Of a stretch of 64,000 nt of DNA, positions 32,989 through 42,408 are shown one piece after another. The position numbers and the translations under genes are program-made. Position 1 is the stretch's first letter, and each line of letters starts with the position of its first letter. The DNA comes from Pedobacter sp. Hv1 (GTDB lineage Bacteria; Bacteroidota; Bacteroidia; Sphingobacteriales; Sphingobacteriaceae). The notes beneath the pieces were generated by a model that saw only the letters and a list, made by a program, of their open reading frames with translations, did no database searches and was not told where the DNA came from. The stretch lies in the NCBI RefSeq assembly GCF_001412215.1, contig NZ_LLWP01000001.1, forward strand, positions 62,001-126,000, read 5' to 3'.

Positions 32989-33140
32989 AATAAAAAGCCC
33001 CCAAGTTGTGAGCTTGAGGGTGTACCAATAAATCTGCCGATTTATTGTTTCTATTCACTGAACAGATGGTATTGCTGACCATCCTTTAGGTATTATCTTT
33101 TTATACAGAATTTGAAAAGCACTTGCAGGTGCTTTTTTTA
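32989..33140 (+). ncRNA. Candidate structured small RNA in the late region
   Basis: In a 554-bp gap without genes (32849-33402) lie four consecutive hairpins: 32998-33022 (CCCCAAG/CTTGAGGG with a mismatch), 33027-33046 (AATAAATC/GATTTATT, perfect), 33065-33083 (GATGGT/ACCATC, perfect) and a terminator at 33118-33140. A promoter-like element precedes them. No reading frame spans it. The rest of the gap (33141-33402) shows nothing recognisable beyond the leader of the next gene. Confidence 0.5.
33115..33140 (+). terminator. Intrinsic terminator after the candidate ncRNA
   Basis: AGCACT and GGTGCT pair around TGCA, flanked by A4 before and a run of seven T after. Confidence 0.7.
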
Positions 33141-33402
33141 TTATAATACAAATATAATGATAGCTTACCATCTTATCTCAGTACTTTATCCACAACTTGT
33201 GAGACTTTAACCCTATTTTAATCATTTATTTGTCAGATACAGTAATAATTTTCCGTAAGTTATTAATAATCAGCAATAACAAAATCAAATCGAATGTTTA
33301 TAATTTTAATAGTTAGAAGTTTCCATGTCTTCTCCTTTTTCGGTTATTCTTAGTCTATCTTTCGTCTATTTATGATTTTACAATGGGGATATCTTTACTC
33401 CC

Positions 33403-35355
33403 ATGAATAAAACACTACAACTTCCTTTATCAACCCGTGCAGCTATAACACAAAATAGTTATAACGAAACGGATAAAACTATTGAGGTTGTTTTTGCTAC
33501 CGAGACAGAAGTCAAACGTAGAACTTGGGACGGTACTAATTACATCGAGATTTTAGGGTGTAAACCTGAAAATGTAAGATTAGAACGTGTTAATCAAGGT
33601 GCCAATCTAGTAGATAGCCATTCAACTTGGACTATTAAATCTATTCTCGGTGTTGTAGAAAGAGCTTGGGTCGAAAACAAACAATGTAAAGCAATTGTGC
33701 GTCTGTCTCAAAGAGAAGAGGTTGCTGGTTATGTTCAGGATATCATCAGCGGCATAACAAGAAACATTTCTGTTGGTTATGCAATTCATACAACAGATAT
33801 CACTGAAGACAATGATAAAAATACTATCACTGTCAGAGTAACCGATTGGGAGCCTGCCGAACTATCTGTTTTATCTGTTCCTGCTGATCCAAATGCAGGC
33901 ATTCGCTCGCAGACACCGGCCCAAAATTTTCACGAAGTAAAATATAATACTAGAAATATGCCTGAAGAAACTCCAGCTGCGGTAGCAGCTCCAACTACTC
34001 CGGCCCCGGCTACAGCAGCTGCGGCCACTGCTGCCGTTGTGCCTGCGGCAGATGCTAACGCTATTGGTGCAGCAACTACTACTGAACGAACCCGCATTTC
34101 TGATATCCAATTAGCAGTTCGAACACATGGCATTACCGATGATGCTTTTTATCAGAAGCTAATCACAGATGGATCAACGATAGATCAAGCGCGTGCATTG
34201 ATTTTGGATGAATTGGTAAAACGTCAAGCTCCGGCATCTGTTACAGCTACATCAGTAACAACTGTTGGAAAAGTAGGTGATGATGAAGGGACAAAAACTA
34301 GATCTGCTTTAGAAGAAGTCTTAATTCATAGAGCCAACCCTTCAATCGCATTAGTTAGTGATAAAGCGAAAGAATTTCGTCACGCCTCTTTATTAGATAT
34401 GGCCGTTATTGCATTAAACGCAAGAGGTCACAATGTTTCACTTGGTTCTATGAGTAAAGATGAACTAGTGAAACGTGCTATGAGCAGTAGTGATTATCCA
34501 ATTATGTTGGGTAATGTAGTGGATAGGTCGTTGCGTGCGGCTTATGATGCTGCTACACCAGAATGGCGAAAATTTGCAAGTAAAAGGAATGCATCTGACT
34601 TTAAATCTATTAGTTCTGTTGGAGTTGGTGGTGATTTCAAACTGAAAAAAGTTCTAGAGAACGGGGAATATAAAGAAGCCAAAATGGTAGAAACTGGTGA
34701 TAGCTTTAAGCTTGATACTTATGGTCGTATGATCAGTATCACACGTAAGGCTATAATTAACGACGATCTTGGTGCTTTTATGCGTTTTACGGATTTGTTT
34801 GGCCGTGGAGCAATGGAATTACAGTCAGAGATTGTTTATGGCCTACTAACTGCTAATAGCGGAGGTGGTAGAATTTTATCTGATGGTGTAACATTATTCA
34901 ACGCTGCCCATAAAAACTTAGCTGGGACTGGAACTGCGCTAGGTGCAACTTCATTAACCGCTGCTAGATTGGCCTTGAGACGTCAAACTGGTTTAACTGG
35001 TGAGAAAATCCTTGTTCGTCCTAAGTACCTTGTAGTACCACCAGAACTTGAAACTTTAGCATGGCAATTGGTATCTGCCGCAATCTCACCAGGTTCAACT
35101 TCGGATGCAAATCCATTCAAAGGTGCTTTCGAGGTGTTGGTTGATCCATTTTTGGAAGATCCTAAAGCATGGTATCTATTAGCAGATCCTTCGACAATTC
35201 CAGTTGTAGAATATGCATTCCTAAATGGTCAAGAAGGTCTATATACAGAACAAGAAATCGATTTCAATACTGATAATTTAAATATTAAAGTTCGCACTGA
35301 TTTTGCGGCCACCATTGAAGAGTTCAGGGGTGTCTACAAAAACCCGGGTGCATAA
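33403..35355 (+). CDS. Prohead protease - major capsid protein fusion
   Basis: 650 aa in three parts: an HK97-type prohead protease-like domain (1-180; LVDSHSTWTIKSILG with the catalytic-like His, then ITRNISVGYAI with a Ser), an Ala/Pro/Thr-rich linker (about 190-225), a scaffold-like helical segment, and a Mu gpT-like major capsid domain (about 300-650; FGRGAMELQSEIVYGLL, LVVPPELETLAWQLV). Self-cleavage would release the capsid subunit. There is no separate capsid gene. Confidence 0.85.
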   Translation: MNKTLQLPLSTRAAITQNSYNETDKTIEVVFATETEVKRRTWDGTNYIEILGCKPENVRLERVNQGANLVDSHSTWTIKSILGVVERAWVENKQCKAIVRLSQREEVAGYVQDIISGITRNISVGYAIHTTDITEDNDKNTITVRVTDWEPAELSVLSVPADPNAGIRSQTPAQNFHEVKYNTRNMPEETPAAVAAPTTPAPATAAAATAAVVPAADANAIGAATTTERTRISDIQLAVRTHGITDDAFYQKLITDGSTIDQARALILDELVKRQAPASVTATSVTTVGKVGDDEGTKTRSALEEVLIHRANPSIALVSDKAKEFRHASLLDMAVIALNARGHNVSLGSMSKDELVKRAMSSSDYPIMLGNVVDRSLRAAYDAATPEWRKFASKRNASDFKSISSVGVGGDFKLKKVLENGEYKEAKMVETGDSFKLDTYGRMISITRKAIINDDLGAFMRFTDLFGRGAMELQSEIVYGLLTANSGGGRILSDGVTLFNAAHKNLAGTGTALGATSLTAARLALRRQTGLTGEKILVRPKYLVVPPELETLAWQLVSAAISPGSTSDANPFKGAFEVLVDPFLEDPKAWYLLADPSTIPVVEYAFLNGQEGLYTEQEIDFNTDNLNIKVRTDFAATIEEFRGVYKNPGA

Positions 35356-35396
35356 AAATACTTTTTGGTTAAGGTAAACTAGGTGTAAATGGTTGG

Positions 35397-35425
35397 AAAG
35401 CCTGTCAAACGGCAGGCTTTTTTTT
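35397..35425 (+). terminator. Intrinsic terminator after the capsid gene
   Basis: AAAGCCTG and CAGGCTTT pair perfectly around an 8-nt loop, followed by more T residues. It separates the strongly expressed capsid gene from downstream morphogenesis genes and probably lets part of the transcripts through. Confidence 0.85.
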
Positions 35426-35437
35426 AAAACAAATCAA

Positions 35438-35764
35438 ATGAAAAATAAAATACAAGTAGGTAAAATTTTAGATTATACCAATACAACAGGTTCGGCAATT
35501 ACTTCTGGCTCATTAGTGATTTTTGGCATTTTATTCGGAGTAGCCGTAACAGATATTGCTGTTGGAGAAACTGGTTCTGTAGAAATGACAGGGGTTTTTG
35601 AGTTCCCTAAGGCTTCAGGCGCTATTACCCAAGGCGCCAAAGTATATTGGGACGCAACAGCTGGCAATGTAACAACGACGGCAACTTCAAACACTGCAAT
35701 TGGTGGTTGTGCCGAAGCAGCTGCTACTGGAGCGACAACTGTTAAAGTTCTATTACAATCCTAA
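35438..35764 (+). CDS. Capsid decoration protein (DUF2190 family)
   Basis: 108 aa from the ATG at 35438, Gly/Thr/Ala-rich all-beta. GVAVTDIAVGETGSVEMTGVF and GAKVYWDATAGNVT are the DUF2190 landmarks. Such proteins trimerise on the capsid surface and stabilise it. The longer upstream reading passes through the terminator and is rejected. Confidence 0.85.
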   Translation: MKNKIQVGKILDYTNTTGSAITSGSLVIFGILFGVAVTDIAVGETGSVEMTGVFEFPKASGAITQGAKVYWDATAGNVTTTATSNTAIGGCAEAAATGATTVKVLLQS

Positions 35765-35770
35765 TTTGCA

Positions 35771-36103
35771 ATGAACCTATTTGATACGCTACAGGATACG
35801 GCTTTTTCCATCGTCTCAAACACGATGGGATATACTGCAACCTGGCAACCATCGGTAGGTGAAATACATACAGCTGAAATCCTATTTAATGACGCTACTA
35901 AAACAGCCAAACTGCTCGATCAGGAATATTCTCCCAAGAATTGTATGATCGAATATAAATCAGATGATTTTACTGGTCTGAAAGAGTCAGCTGATGCCGG
36001 CAATGAAGAGATTGTGACAATAAACGGAATACAGTATGGTGTTCTGGATGTGAACAGCAAATTTGATGGAAAAACTATGTTGGCGCATTTAACATTGGTC
36101 TAA
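35771..36103 (+). CDS. Head completion / connector protein candidate
   Basis: 110 aa; beta-rich with ITINGIQYGVLDV. Its position between decoration and tail-terminator genes and its size point to the gpFII-like connector role. Overlaps the next start by one base (ATGG after TAA overlap). Family not firmly recognised. Confidence 0.6.
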   Translation: MNLFDTLQDTAFSIVSNTMGYTATWQPSVGEIHTAEILFNDATKTAKLLDQEYSPKNCMIEYKSDDFTGLKESADAGNEEIVTINGIQYGVLDVNSKFDGKTMLAHLTLV

Positions 36104-36579
36104 TGGATTTTAGAGCTTTAGAAATTAATATCGCCTCATTTCTTTCATCAAAAATTGGGAATCCAAAAGTTGAGGTTATTGAAATTCCAGAAAACGAAAA
36201 GGATTTTGAAAAAGTTTTTGGAAAAGAAATGATCGTAGTAGCGTTTAGCGATGAAGAGCCTGATGCGAATATTAAATCAACAAGTGCAGTTTACCAAAAT
36301 ACTGAAGTAACATTTGCTTTTTTAATCCAAACGAAAAGTTTAAGGGGTACAACAGATAAGCTGGGTGTTTATGAACTTCATAAATTGATCAAGAAGTATA
36401 TGATTGGTTATCACCCAGAAAACGGCTCTACGTTTAGATATGCCGGATTTAAGATGCAAGATAAGGTTGATGATGTGTTCCAATATGCAGTTTATTTTAA
36501 AACCAAAGGATTTTCGTTACAAGAAACAGATAATGAAGATTTACCTATTAATTTAGTTAAAAAGGTAACCTATTATTAG
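36103..36579 (+). CDS. Tail terminator / Mu Gp37-like protein
   Basis: 158 aa. RALEINIASFLSSKIG start, and the later HKLIKKYMIGYHPENGS, look like the Mu gp37 (DUF1834) family, which caps the tail tube end at the neck. Confidence 0.7.
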   Translation: MDFRALEINIASFLSSKIGNPKVEVIEIPENEKDFEKVFGKEMIVVAFSDEEPDANIKSTSAVYQNTEVTFAFLIQTKSLRGTTDKLGVYELHKLIKKYMIGYHPENGSTFRYAGFKMQDKVDDVFQYAVYFKTKGFSLQETDNEDLPINLVKKVTYY

Positions 36580-36609
36580 TCCATTATCAAAACTAAAAAC
36601 CAACCAAAC

Positions 36610-36804
36610 ATGAAGAAATTTAAGTACAACGGAAGCGGACAGCTTGCATTTACGCATCAAGGATTTGATTTTGTAATCCACGAAAGTGGGCCACATGATC
36701 TCCCAAATGAAAATGAATTAGTTATCAGTTTGGTTAAACAGGGACTACTTACAGAAGTACCCGCAGACAAAAAAAAGGTATTAACAACTAACAATTTAAG
36801 ATAA
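36610..36804 (+). CDS. Small protein upstream of tail sheath
   Basis: 64 aa with a beta start (FKYNGSGQLAFTHQGFDF) and a helix. Small proteins of this type precede sheath genes in Mu/P2-like phages. The stop overlaps the sheath start. Confidence 0.6.
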   Translation: MKKFKYNGSGQLAFTHQGFDFVIHESGPHDLPNENELVISLVKQGLLTEVPADKKKVLTTNNLR

Positions 36805-38216
36805 TGACATATTTGCATGGAGTGGAAACTATTGAGGTTCCTAACGGAAGTAAATCCGTAAACATTGTAAAATCAGGAGTAATCGGTTTGGTCGGGATAT
36901 CAGCGATAGGCCCAAAGAACCAGGTTATTATGGTCAATGGAGAAAGGGATGCTGCTCAGTTTGGCAAACAAGTTCCAGGATTTACAATTGCACAATCGTT
37001 GGAGGCTATTTTTTTACAAGGTGCTGGATCTGTACTAGTTGTCAATGTATTTGACCCCGCTCTTCATACTTCAGCAGTTACCGCTGAATCCAAAACTGTT
37101 GTAGATGGTACGCTAAAATTAAGCGCCTCTCCTATCGGAACAGTTACGGTTTTGGATAGTGAAGGTGCTGCAACCTCATTTGTTTTAGGAACAGATTACA
37201 GCATTGATGAATACGGCAATTTTAAGGTACTAAACGGTGCAATTGCAAACGGAACTGTACTTAAGTTTACCTTTGCGAAATTAAACGCAGCGGCTATTAC
37301 CTCTAGTGTAATTGTTGGGACTTATGATTCATCAACCAATGTAAGAACAGGAATCAAATGTTTCGATACCGCACTTGAGACTTTTGGGTATAATCCAAAA
37401 ATCATGATCGCTCCTGGATATTCGAGTTTGTCTGGCGTTTCTGCAGGTTTATTACAGGCAGCGGAGAAATTTAGGGGTATTGTATATGTTGATGCTCCAG
37501 TGGGAACTACTGTTGCTGCTGCCATGGCTGGTCGTGGTCCTTCCGGAACATTTAATTTCAATACCAGCAATAAGCGTGTTGAGCTTTTATTCCCACATCT
37601 TAAAAAATACGACCCAGCAACAGATACAAATGTAAGTTTTCCTTATAGTGCATTTCTTGCTGGTGTAAGAGCTGCTGTAGACCTTACAGATGGGTTCTGG
37701 GTATCATCATCAAATAAAGAAATAAAAGGCATAGCTGGGACAGAAAGAGCCTTGAGTTCAACACCCGGTGATGTTAATAGCGATGTCAACATACTTAACG
37801 CTGCTGGTATCACAACTGTTTTCAATACATTCGGGTCAGGCCCTAGAACATGGGGTAACAGAAATGCTTCATTCCCAACTGAAACAGGTATCTCTAACTT
37901 TACGAATATCGTTCGTATAGCAGATGTGGTTACCGAAAGTCTTGAACAAGCATCATTGCAGTATATAGATCAGCCTATTAGTCAGGGTTTGATCGATAGT
38001 ATCCGTGAAAATGGGAATGCGTTTATGCGTATTTTGATTGGCAGGGGCGCATTGTTGCCAGGATCAAAAGTTCTTTACAATGAAAATGATAATCCGCCTG
38101 AAGAACTGGCTAATGGACATCTAACGTTTGAATTGTTATTTATGGGTCCTACTCCATCGGAGCGTATAACGTTCAAGTCATATCTCGATATCAGTCTATT
38201 TTCAAGCATTTCATAA
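36804..38216 (+). CDS. Contractile tail sheath protein
   Basis: 470 aa, P2 gpFI type. N-terminus HGVETIEVPNGSKSVNIVKSG; the C-terminal half carries FWVSSSNKEIKGIAG, NAAGITTVFNTFG and RTWGNRNA, which are classic sheath stretches. Proves a myovirus-type tail. Confidence 0.95.
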   Translation: MTYLHGVETIEVPNGSKSVNIVKSGVIGLVGISAIGPKNQVIMVNGERDAAQFGKQVPGFTIAQSLEAIFLQGAGSVLVVNVFDPALHTSAVTAESKTVVDGTLKLSASPIGTVTVLDSEGAATSFVLGTDYSIDEYGNFKVLNGAIANGTVLKFTFAKLNAAAITSSVIVGTYDSSTNVRTGIKCFDTALETFGYNPKIMIAPGYSSLSGVSAGLLQAAEKFRGIVYVDAPVGTTVAAAMAGRGPSGTFNFNTSNKRVELLFPHLKKYDPATDTNVSFPYSAFLAGVRAAVDLTDGFWVSSSNKEIKGIAGTERALSSTPGDVNSDVNILNAAGITTVFNTFGSGPRTWGNRNASFPTETGISNFTNIVRIADVVTESLEQASLQYIDQPISQGLIDSIRENGNAFMRILIGRGALLPGSKVLYNENDNPPEELANGHLTFELLFMGPTPSERITFKSYLDISLFSSIS

Positions 38217-38227
38217 TACAATAAATC

Positions 38228-38752
38228 ATGTCAAACAAAATTTCGATCAATCGATTAACAAACGCCAATATCTATATGGATGGCGGAAGCCTTTTAGGTA
38301 GAGCTGAAGAGATTACCCTGCCGGATGTGAAATACAAGGAGTCAGACCATAAGGCTCTTGGAATGTTTGGAGAAATGGGTTTTACCTCTGGTATGGAGAA
38401 GCTGACCTGTAAGGTAAAATGGAATTCACTTTATCCTGAGGTTCTTAAAAAAACTGCCAATCCATTTAAAGCGATTAAGTTACAGGTTCGTGGAAGTATG
38501 GAGATCTACGAGGGTGACGATCGAGTAGATCAAGTTCCGGTTGTAGTTTACCTGACCGTTAGATCTAAAGGTACACCACTTGGAACATTTAAGGCTCAGG
38601 ACAATGTTGAAGGCGAAACTGAGTTCGCTGTTTCATATTATAAACAGGATATAGCCGGAGAAACGATTACTGAGGTAGATGTTCAGGCAAATATCTGGAT
38701 TGTTGATGGAGAAGATCTTTTGGCCACTTACAGGACTAATCTAGGTATCTAA
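38228..38752 (+). CDS. Major tail tube protein (P2 gpFII-like)
   Basis: 174 aa; INRLTNANIYMDGGSLLGRAEEI and LPDVKYKESDHKALGMFG are typical of P2 tube proteins. Forms the inner tube and follows the sheath by 11 bp. Confidence 0.95.
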   Translation: MSNKISINRLTNANIYMDGGSLLGRAEEITLPDVKYKESDHKALGMFGEMGFTSGMEKLTCKVKWNSLYPEVLKKTANPFKAIKLQVRGSMEIYEGDDRVDQVPVVVYLTVRSKGTPLGTFKAQDNVEGETEFAVSYYKQDIAGETITEVDVQANIWIVDGEDLLATYRTNLGI

Positions 38753-38764
38753 AATATAGGCTGA

Positions 38765-38807
38765 AGCAGCATGGATGATTCTCTGTCATCCGGCTGCCGA
38801 TGCTTTT
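38765..38807 (+). terminator. Intrinsic terminator after the tail-tube gene
   Basis: GCAGC/GCTGC enclosing GGATGA/TCATCC and followed by T6. Separates abundant sheath and tube messages from the rest of the tail operon. Confidence 0.75.
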
Positions 38808-38834
38808 TTAAATAAATAATCAAAATCAATAAAA

Positions 38835-39077
38835 ATGGCAGAGCAAAGTAAAAATATTGAATTGAGTGGTGGCAAGATTGCCACCCTAGGAGAATTTAAA
38901 GGTAAACACATCCTTTTGGCCCAGAAAGTATCTGGTGAAGATAAGGATAAAATGATGTTTGCCTTAATCGCAACCTGTGTAAAGATAGATGGTAAGCCTG
39001 TTGTAATGGAGGACCTAGAAGATATGCCTGGTCCAGATGTCCTAAAATTAATGGGGGAATTTAGCGAAAATTTTTAA
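38835..39077 (+). CDS. Tail assembly chaperone (P2 gpE-like)
   Basis: 80 aa, acidic C-terminus. Sits between tube and tape-measure genes, where tailed phages encode assembly chaperones as a short and a frameshifted long form. A slippery AAATTTT is placed exactly on its last two sense codons. Confidence 0.85.
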   Translation: MAEQSKNIELSGGKIATLGEFKGKHILLAQKVSGEDKDKMMFALIATCVKIDGKPVVMEDLEDMPGPDVLKLMGEFSENF

Positions 39078-39223
39078 TTGACGGGGACGATATAATGTTC
39101 CTGGCATACATGTCCCACACATCTTTAGTTGACATTTTAGAAATGGATGCTAAGGATGTTTCTTTTTTCTACAAGTCCGCTGTAAGGCTGCACAACAAAT
39201 TAAATCCCAAAGAAAATGGCTGA
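39074..39223 (+). CDS. -1 frameshift extension of the tail assembly chaperone (E')
   Basis: AAATTTT (39068-39074) is an ideal X-XXY-YYZ heptamer in phase (A AAT TTT) right before the TAA at 39075. After a -1 slip the frame continues as LIDGDDIMFLAYMSHTSL and on to KLNPKENG, 49 codons, with a TGA at 39221-39223 inside the next gene's start. The predicted long form is 129 aa. Confidence 0.8.
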   Translation, partial: LIDGDDIMFLAYMSHTSLVDILEMDAKDVSFFYKSAVRLHNKLNPKENG

Positions 39224-41555
39224 TAAAAGCATCAAAATTGCACTCGTACTAACAGCAATCGATAAGATGTCTGCTGTGGTAAATAAAGCAAATAAAAATG
39301 CCAAGGCCGCTTTCTCTTTAGGTAAAAATTCAGCGTTATTGGGCGTAGCATTGGCTGCCCCACTCTATGGAGCTGTAGAAGCTGCTCAAGCCTTTGAAAC
39401 CAAAATGATAGACATCCGAAAACAGATGTCTGTCGATACTCCTGATACAGTTAAAAAAATGACTGCCCAGGTAATGGAACTAGGCATGGAACTACCTCTT
39501 GCAACCGATGAAATCCAAGATATGATAGCAGCTGGTCTGCGCATGGGTATTGCAGAGGATAAGGTTGTGAGTTATACCAAGGAGGTAACCAAAATGAGTT
39601 CTGCGTTTGATATACCAGCTGGTGAAATTGCAGATAGCATGGGTAAAATATCCAATGTATTTAAGATACCTATTGAAAAAGTTGGTGATTTTGCTGATGC
39701 CATAAATTATCTTGATGATAACACAATGGCAAAAGGCCCCGAACTAATCACTGTTCTTCAAAAAATTGGGGGTATGGCCAGAAACCTTGAACCCAAAAAA
39801 GCAGCCGCACTAGCGGCAGCAATGTTGTCATTAGGAGAAAGTCCAGATACAGCCGGAACCGCAATCAACGGAATGCTCGTAAACCTGTCAAATGCCACAA
39901 TGGGGACAAAGAATTTCCAAAAAGGTATTCAGATGCTAGGAATGGACAGCGCTAAGTTGCAGAAAACCATGTCAAACCCACTGACCGCCCAGAATGGTAT
40001 CATAAGTGTATTTGAAAAAATAAATAAACTAGGAAAGGATAAGCAGTCAGAGGTATTAGTTAGGTTATTTGGCAAAGAACACGGCCCAAAACTAACTAAG
40101 TTGGCAACTGGGATAGAGGAATATAAGAGGCAGTTAGGACTGGTAAATGGTGCCGAAAAAGGATCAATGAACAAGGAGTATCAGAAACGGGTTCAAAGTA
40201 GTGTAGCTCAGTGGCAGATGTTCAAAAATAGAATGACAGAGGTTACCGTAAAAGCGGGAACTGCGTTCCTTCCTACCTTTAATAAGCTCGCCCTATCCGT
40301 TGGTAAGTTGGTCGAAAAGATTAGTGCCTTTATTGATCGTAATCCTGAATTGGTAAGTTGGCTTACTAAGGCAATAGCATTTTCTGCAGGGTTATCTTTT
40401 GCGGTTAGTGGTTTATCATTTGCATTCGGTGGTGTTTCGAAAATTATTAGTTATACCACCTCAACTTTGAAAATTCTTAGAGCCGGTCAATTAGCTTATC
40501 TAACTGCTACTGCAGCAGGTTCATCAGCTTCAGTAAGTTTTACAGCCGCACTAAAGGCAATGAACATGGCGTTTTTAACCAACCCAATTTTTTTAATTAT
40601 TGCTGGAATTGCGACGGCAGCGCTTTTAATTTACACTTATTGGGAACCAATTAAGGCATTTTTTATCAATTTATGGAATAAAATATCTGGTCCACTATCA
40701 ATTCTATGGGAATTTATAAAGATGGTTTTCTGGAATTTTTCGCCATATGGTATTGTTATAAAGAACTGGGGTAAAATCGCAAATTTTTTCTCAGGTTTAT
40801 GGAGTGGTATTAAAAAGATATTTAATTCTGGTTTACAATTGATTAAATTTTTATTTCTAAACTTCACTCCTTACGGTTTGATTTTCAAACATTGGTCAAG
40901 TATCACAAAATTTTTCTCTTGGATTTGGAATAATGTAAAAATTATATTCTCAAAAGTTTGGAATTGGATAAAATTCCTTTTTCTAAATTTTACTCCGTAC
41001 GGATTGATCATAAAACATTGGTCTACTATTTCAGCATTCTTCTCAAAAGTTTGGGCCAAAGTTAAAGACATTTTCTTTTCAGCGGTTTCATGGATAGGAA
41101 ATCTACATTTAAAGTTTTTTAATGCGGGTAAGAATATGGTGTCTGCAATATGGAATGGTATAAAAGCTATGGCCAGCAAACCCATTGAGGCAATAAAAGC
41201 TATTGTTGGTAAAATACGTGACTTCTTTCCATTTAGCCCAGCTAAGACAGGCCCTTTAAAGGATATACATAAGATAAAACTTATTGAAACTATTGCCAAT
41301 ACAATTAAACCAAAATCACTTGTTAAAGCGGTTAATGATGTCATGGTAAAGGTGGGCGGTATATCAGGAAGCAATAATAATCCTATACGGATGAATCCGT
41401 TTAACGGTGGTTCTACCGTCCATTTTTCACCCGTGATTAACTTATCAGGATCCGCAACAAAAGAGGATGGTAAAATGATTACCGAAAGTTTAAAATCGCA
41501 GTTTAACAGGTTGATGAAAGAACATAAAGAAAATAAACAAAGAATAGCCTATTAA
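39216..41555 (+). CDS. Tail tape measure protein
   Basis: 779 aa. N-terminal TP901-type tape-measure region (AVVNKANKNAKAAFSLGKN; long helices), hydrophobic helices near 385-420 and 455-475 (FLIIAGIATAALLIY), then about three 42-residue aromatic repeats at roughly 505-635 sharing FLFLNFTPYGLI-KHWS-I--FFS--W. Its length sets tail length (predicted well over 100 nm at 1.5 angstrom per residue). Start overlaps the frameshift extension. Confidence 0.92.
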   Translation: MADKSIKIALVLTAIDKMSAVVNKANKNAKAAFSLGKNSALLGVALAAPLYGAVEAAQAFETKMIDIRKQMSVDTPDTVKKMTAQVMELGMELPLATDEIQDMIAAGLRMGIAEDKVVSYTKEVTKMSSAFDIPAGEIADSMGKISNVFKIPIEKVGDFADAINYLDDNTMAKGPELITVLQKIGGMARNLEPKKAAALAAAMLSLGESPDTAGTAINGMLVNLSNATMGTKNFQKGIQMLGMDSAKLQKTMSNPLTAQNGIISVFEKINKLGKDKQSEVLVRLFGKEHGPKLTKLATGIEEYKRQLGLVNGAEKGSMNKEYQKRVQSSVAQWQMFKNRMTEVTVKAGTAFLPTFNKLALSVGKLVEKISAFIDRNPELVSWLTKAIAFSAGLSFAVSGLSFAFGGVSKIISYTTSTLKILRAGQLAYLTATAAGSSASVSFTAALKAMNMAFLTNPIFLIIAGIATAALLIYTYWEPIKAFFINLWNKISGPLSILWEFIKMVFWNFSPYGIVIKNWGKIANFFSGLWSGIKKIFNSGLQLIKFLFLNFTPYGLIFKHWSSITKFFSWIWNNVKIIFSKVWNWIKFLFLNFTPYGLIIKHWSTISAFFSKVWAKVKDIFFSAVSWIGNLHLKFFNAGKNMVSAIWNGIKAMASKPIEAIKAIVGKIRDFFPFSPAKTGPLKDIHKIKLIETIANTIKPKSLVKAVNDVMVKVGGISGSNNNPIRMNPFNGGSTVHFSPVINLSGSATKEDGKMITESLKSQFNRLMKEHKENKQRIAY

Positions 41556-41556
41556 T

Positions 41557-42408
41557 ATGTACGCACAACTCGGGAGCATTGTTTTTAAGGGACTTTATAA
41601 TTTTACCGACTTCAGCTTTGCTGGTGATGAGGCTAATTTTGCTCAATTTGATCTAATAAACAATAAAGCTGCCCTTCAATTTACAGGACTTTCTTTGACA
41701 GAGATTTCTGCGAATATTACAATGAATGTTGAGTTCTGTAATATAACACAACAACTACAGGCTTTAAGAGCTTCAAAAGACAAAGCCGAGGTCTTACCTC
41801 TTTTAATGGGCAATGGTTCGTATGTAGGTGATTTTGTTATTGTGTCTATCCCTTATAGCATAGATGAAGCATTTGCTGATGGAACATATAAACAGATCTC
41901 TATGCAGTTAAGCCTTAAAGAATATGTAAGTATTGACAAACTTGAACAAAAAAGATTGTCTGCTGTAAAAAATAGCCTAGCTACTGGGAACAAAAAAACT
42001 TCAACGCCAGTTTCTGTTTTACAGAAACCAACGCCACAGAAAGACATCGCTTCTTCAGTAACAGCTACAAAACAGCAATCTAGAAGTGTGAGTGTGGGTA
42101 TTAACGAAATGCTAAATGCCCCGAACACAATAACAGCAGATAGGATATTGAAAGCTGCCAAAAACGGCATTTCTGATGCAGCAGATCTTATTGAAAAACT
42201 AGATAAAAATATTGAGAATACTTCTGGAAGTTCGGTTATAAAAGATGCGACAGTATTGGTTATGGGAAGTTTAGGAAATATTGCAGCTGCTTATCCTTAC
42301 GGAAATAATCCAACAACCTCGATCCTTAATAATGAACTTATAACAAATACCAGGAGGCTGATGAAAAGTGCAAACTCATTATTTCAAAAAGTAATTATCC
42401 GAAAATAA
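41557..42408 (+). CDS. Tail protein U-like (P2 gpU)
   Basis: 283 aa. The first 135 residues look like gpU (AQLGSIVFKGLYNFTDFSF). The remaining half (after KRLSAVKNS) is a low-complexity and helical extension absent from P2 gpU. Starts one base after the tape-measure stop. Confidence 0.85.
   Translation: MYAQLGSIVFKGLYNFTDFSFAGDEANFAQFDLINNKAALQFTGLSLTEISANITMNVEFCNITQQLQALRASKDKAEVLPLLMGNGSYVGDFVIVSIPYSIDEAFADGTYKQISMQLSLKEYVSIDKLEQKRLSAVKNSLATGNKKTSTPVSVLQKPTPQKDIASSVTATKQQSRSVSVGINEMLNAPNTITADRILKAAKNGISDAADLIEKLDKNIENTSGSSVIKDATVLVMGSLGNIAAAYPYGNNPTTSILNNELITNTRRLMKSANSLFQKVIIRK

Noticed and set aside
33871..34133. Minus-strand frames rich in Ser/Arg or Ala opposite the capsid linker
   Set aside because: They are shadows of the Ala/Pro/Thr-rich linker on the plus strand.
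35393..35437. Upstream start for the DUF2910-type decoration gene region
   Set aside because: The extension lies on the terminator hairpin; the ATG at 35438 gives the family's usual N-terminus (the family is DUF2190).
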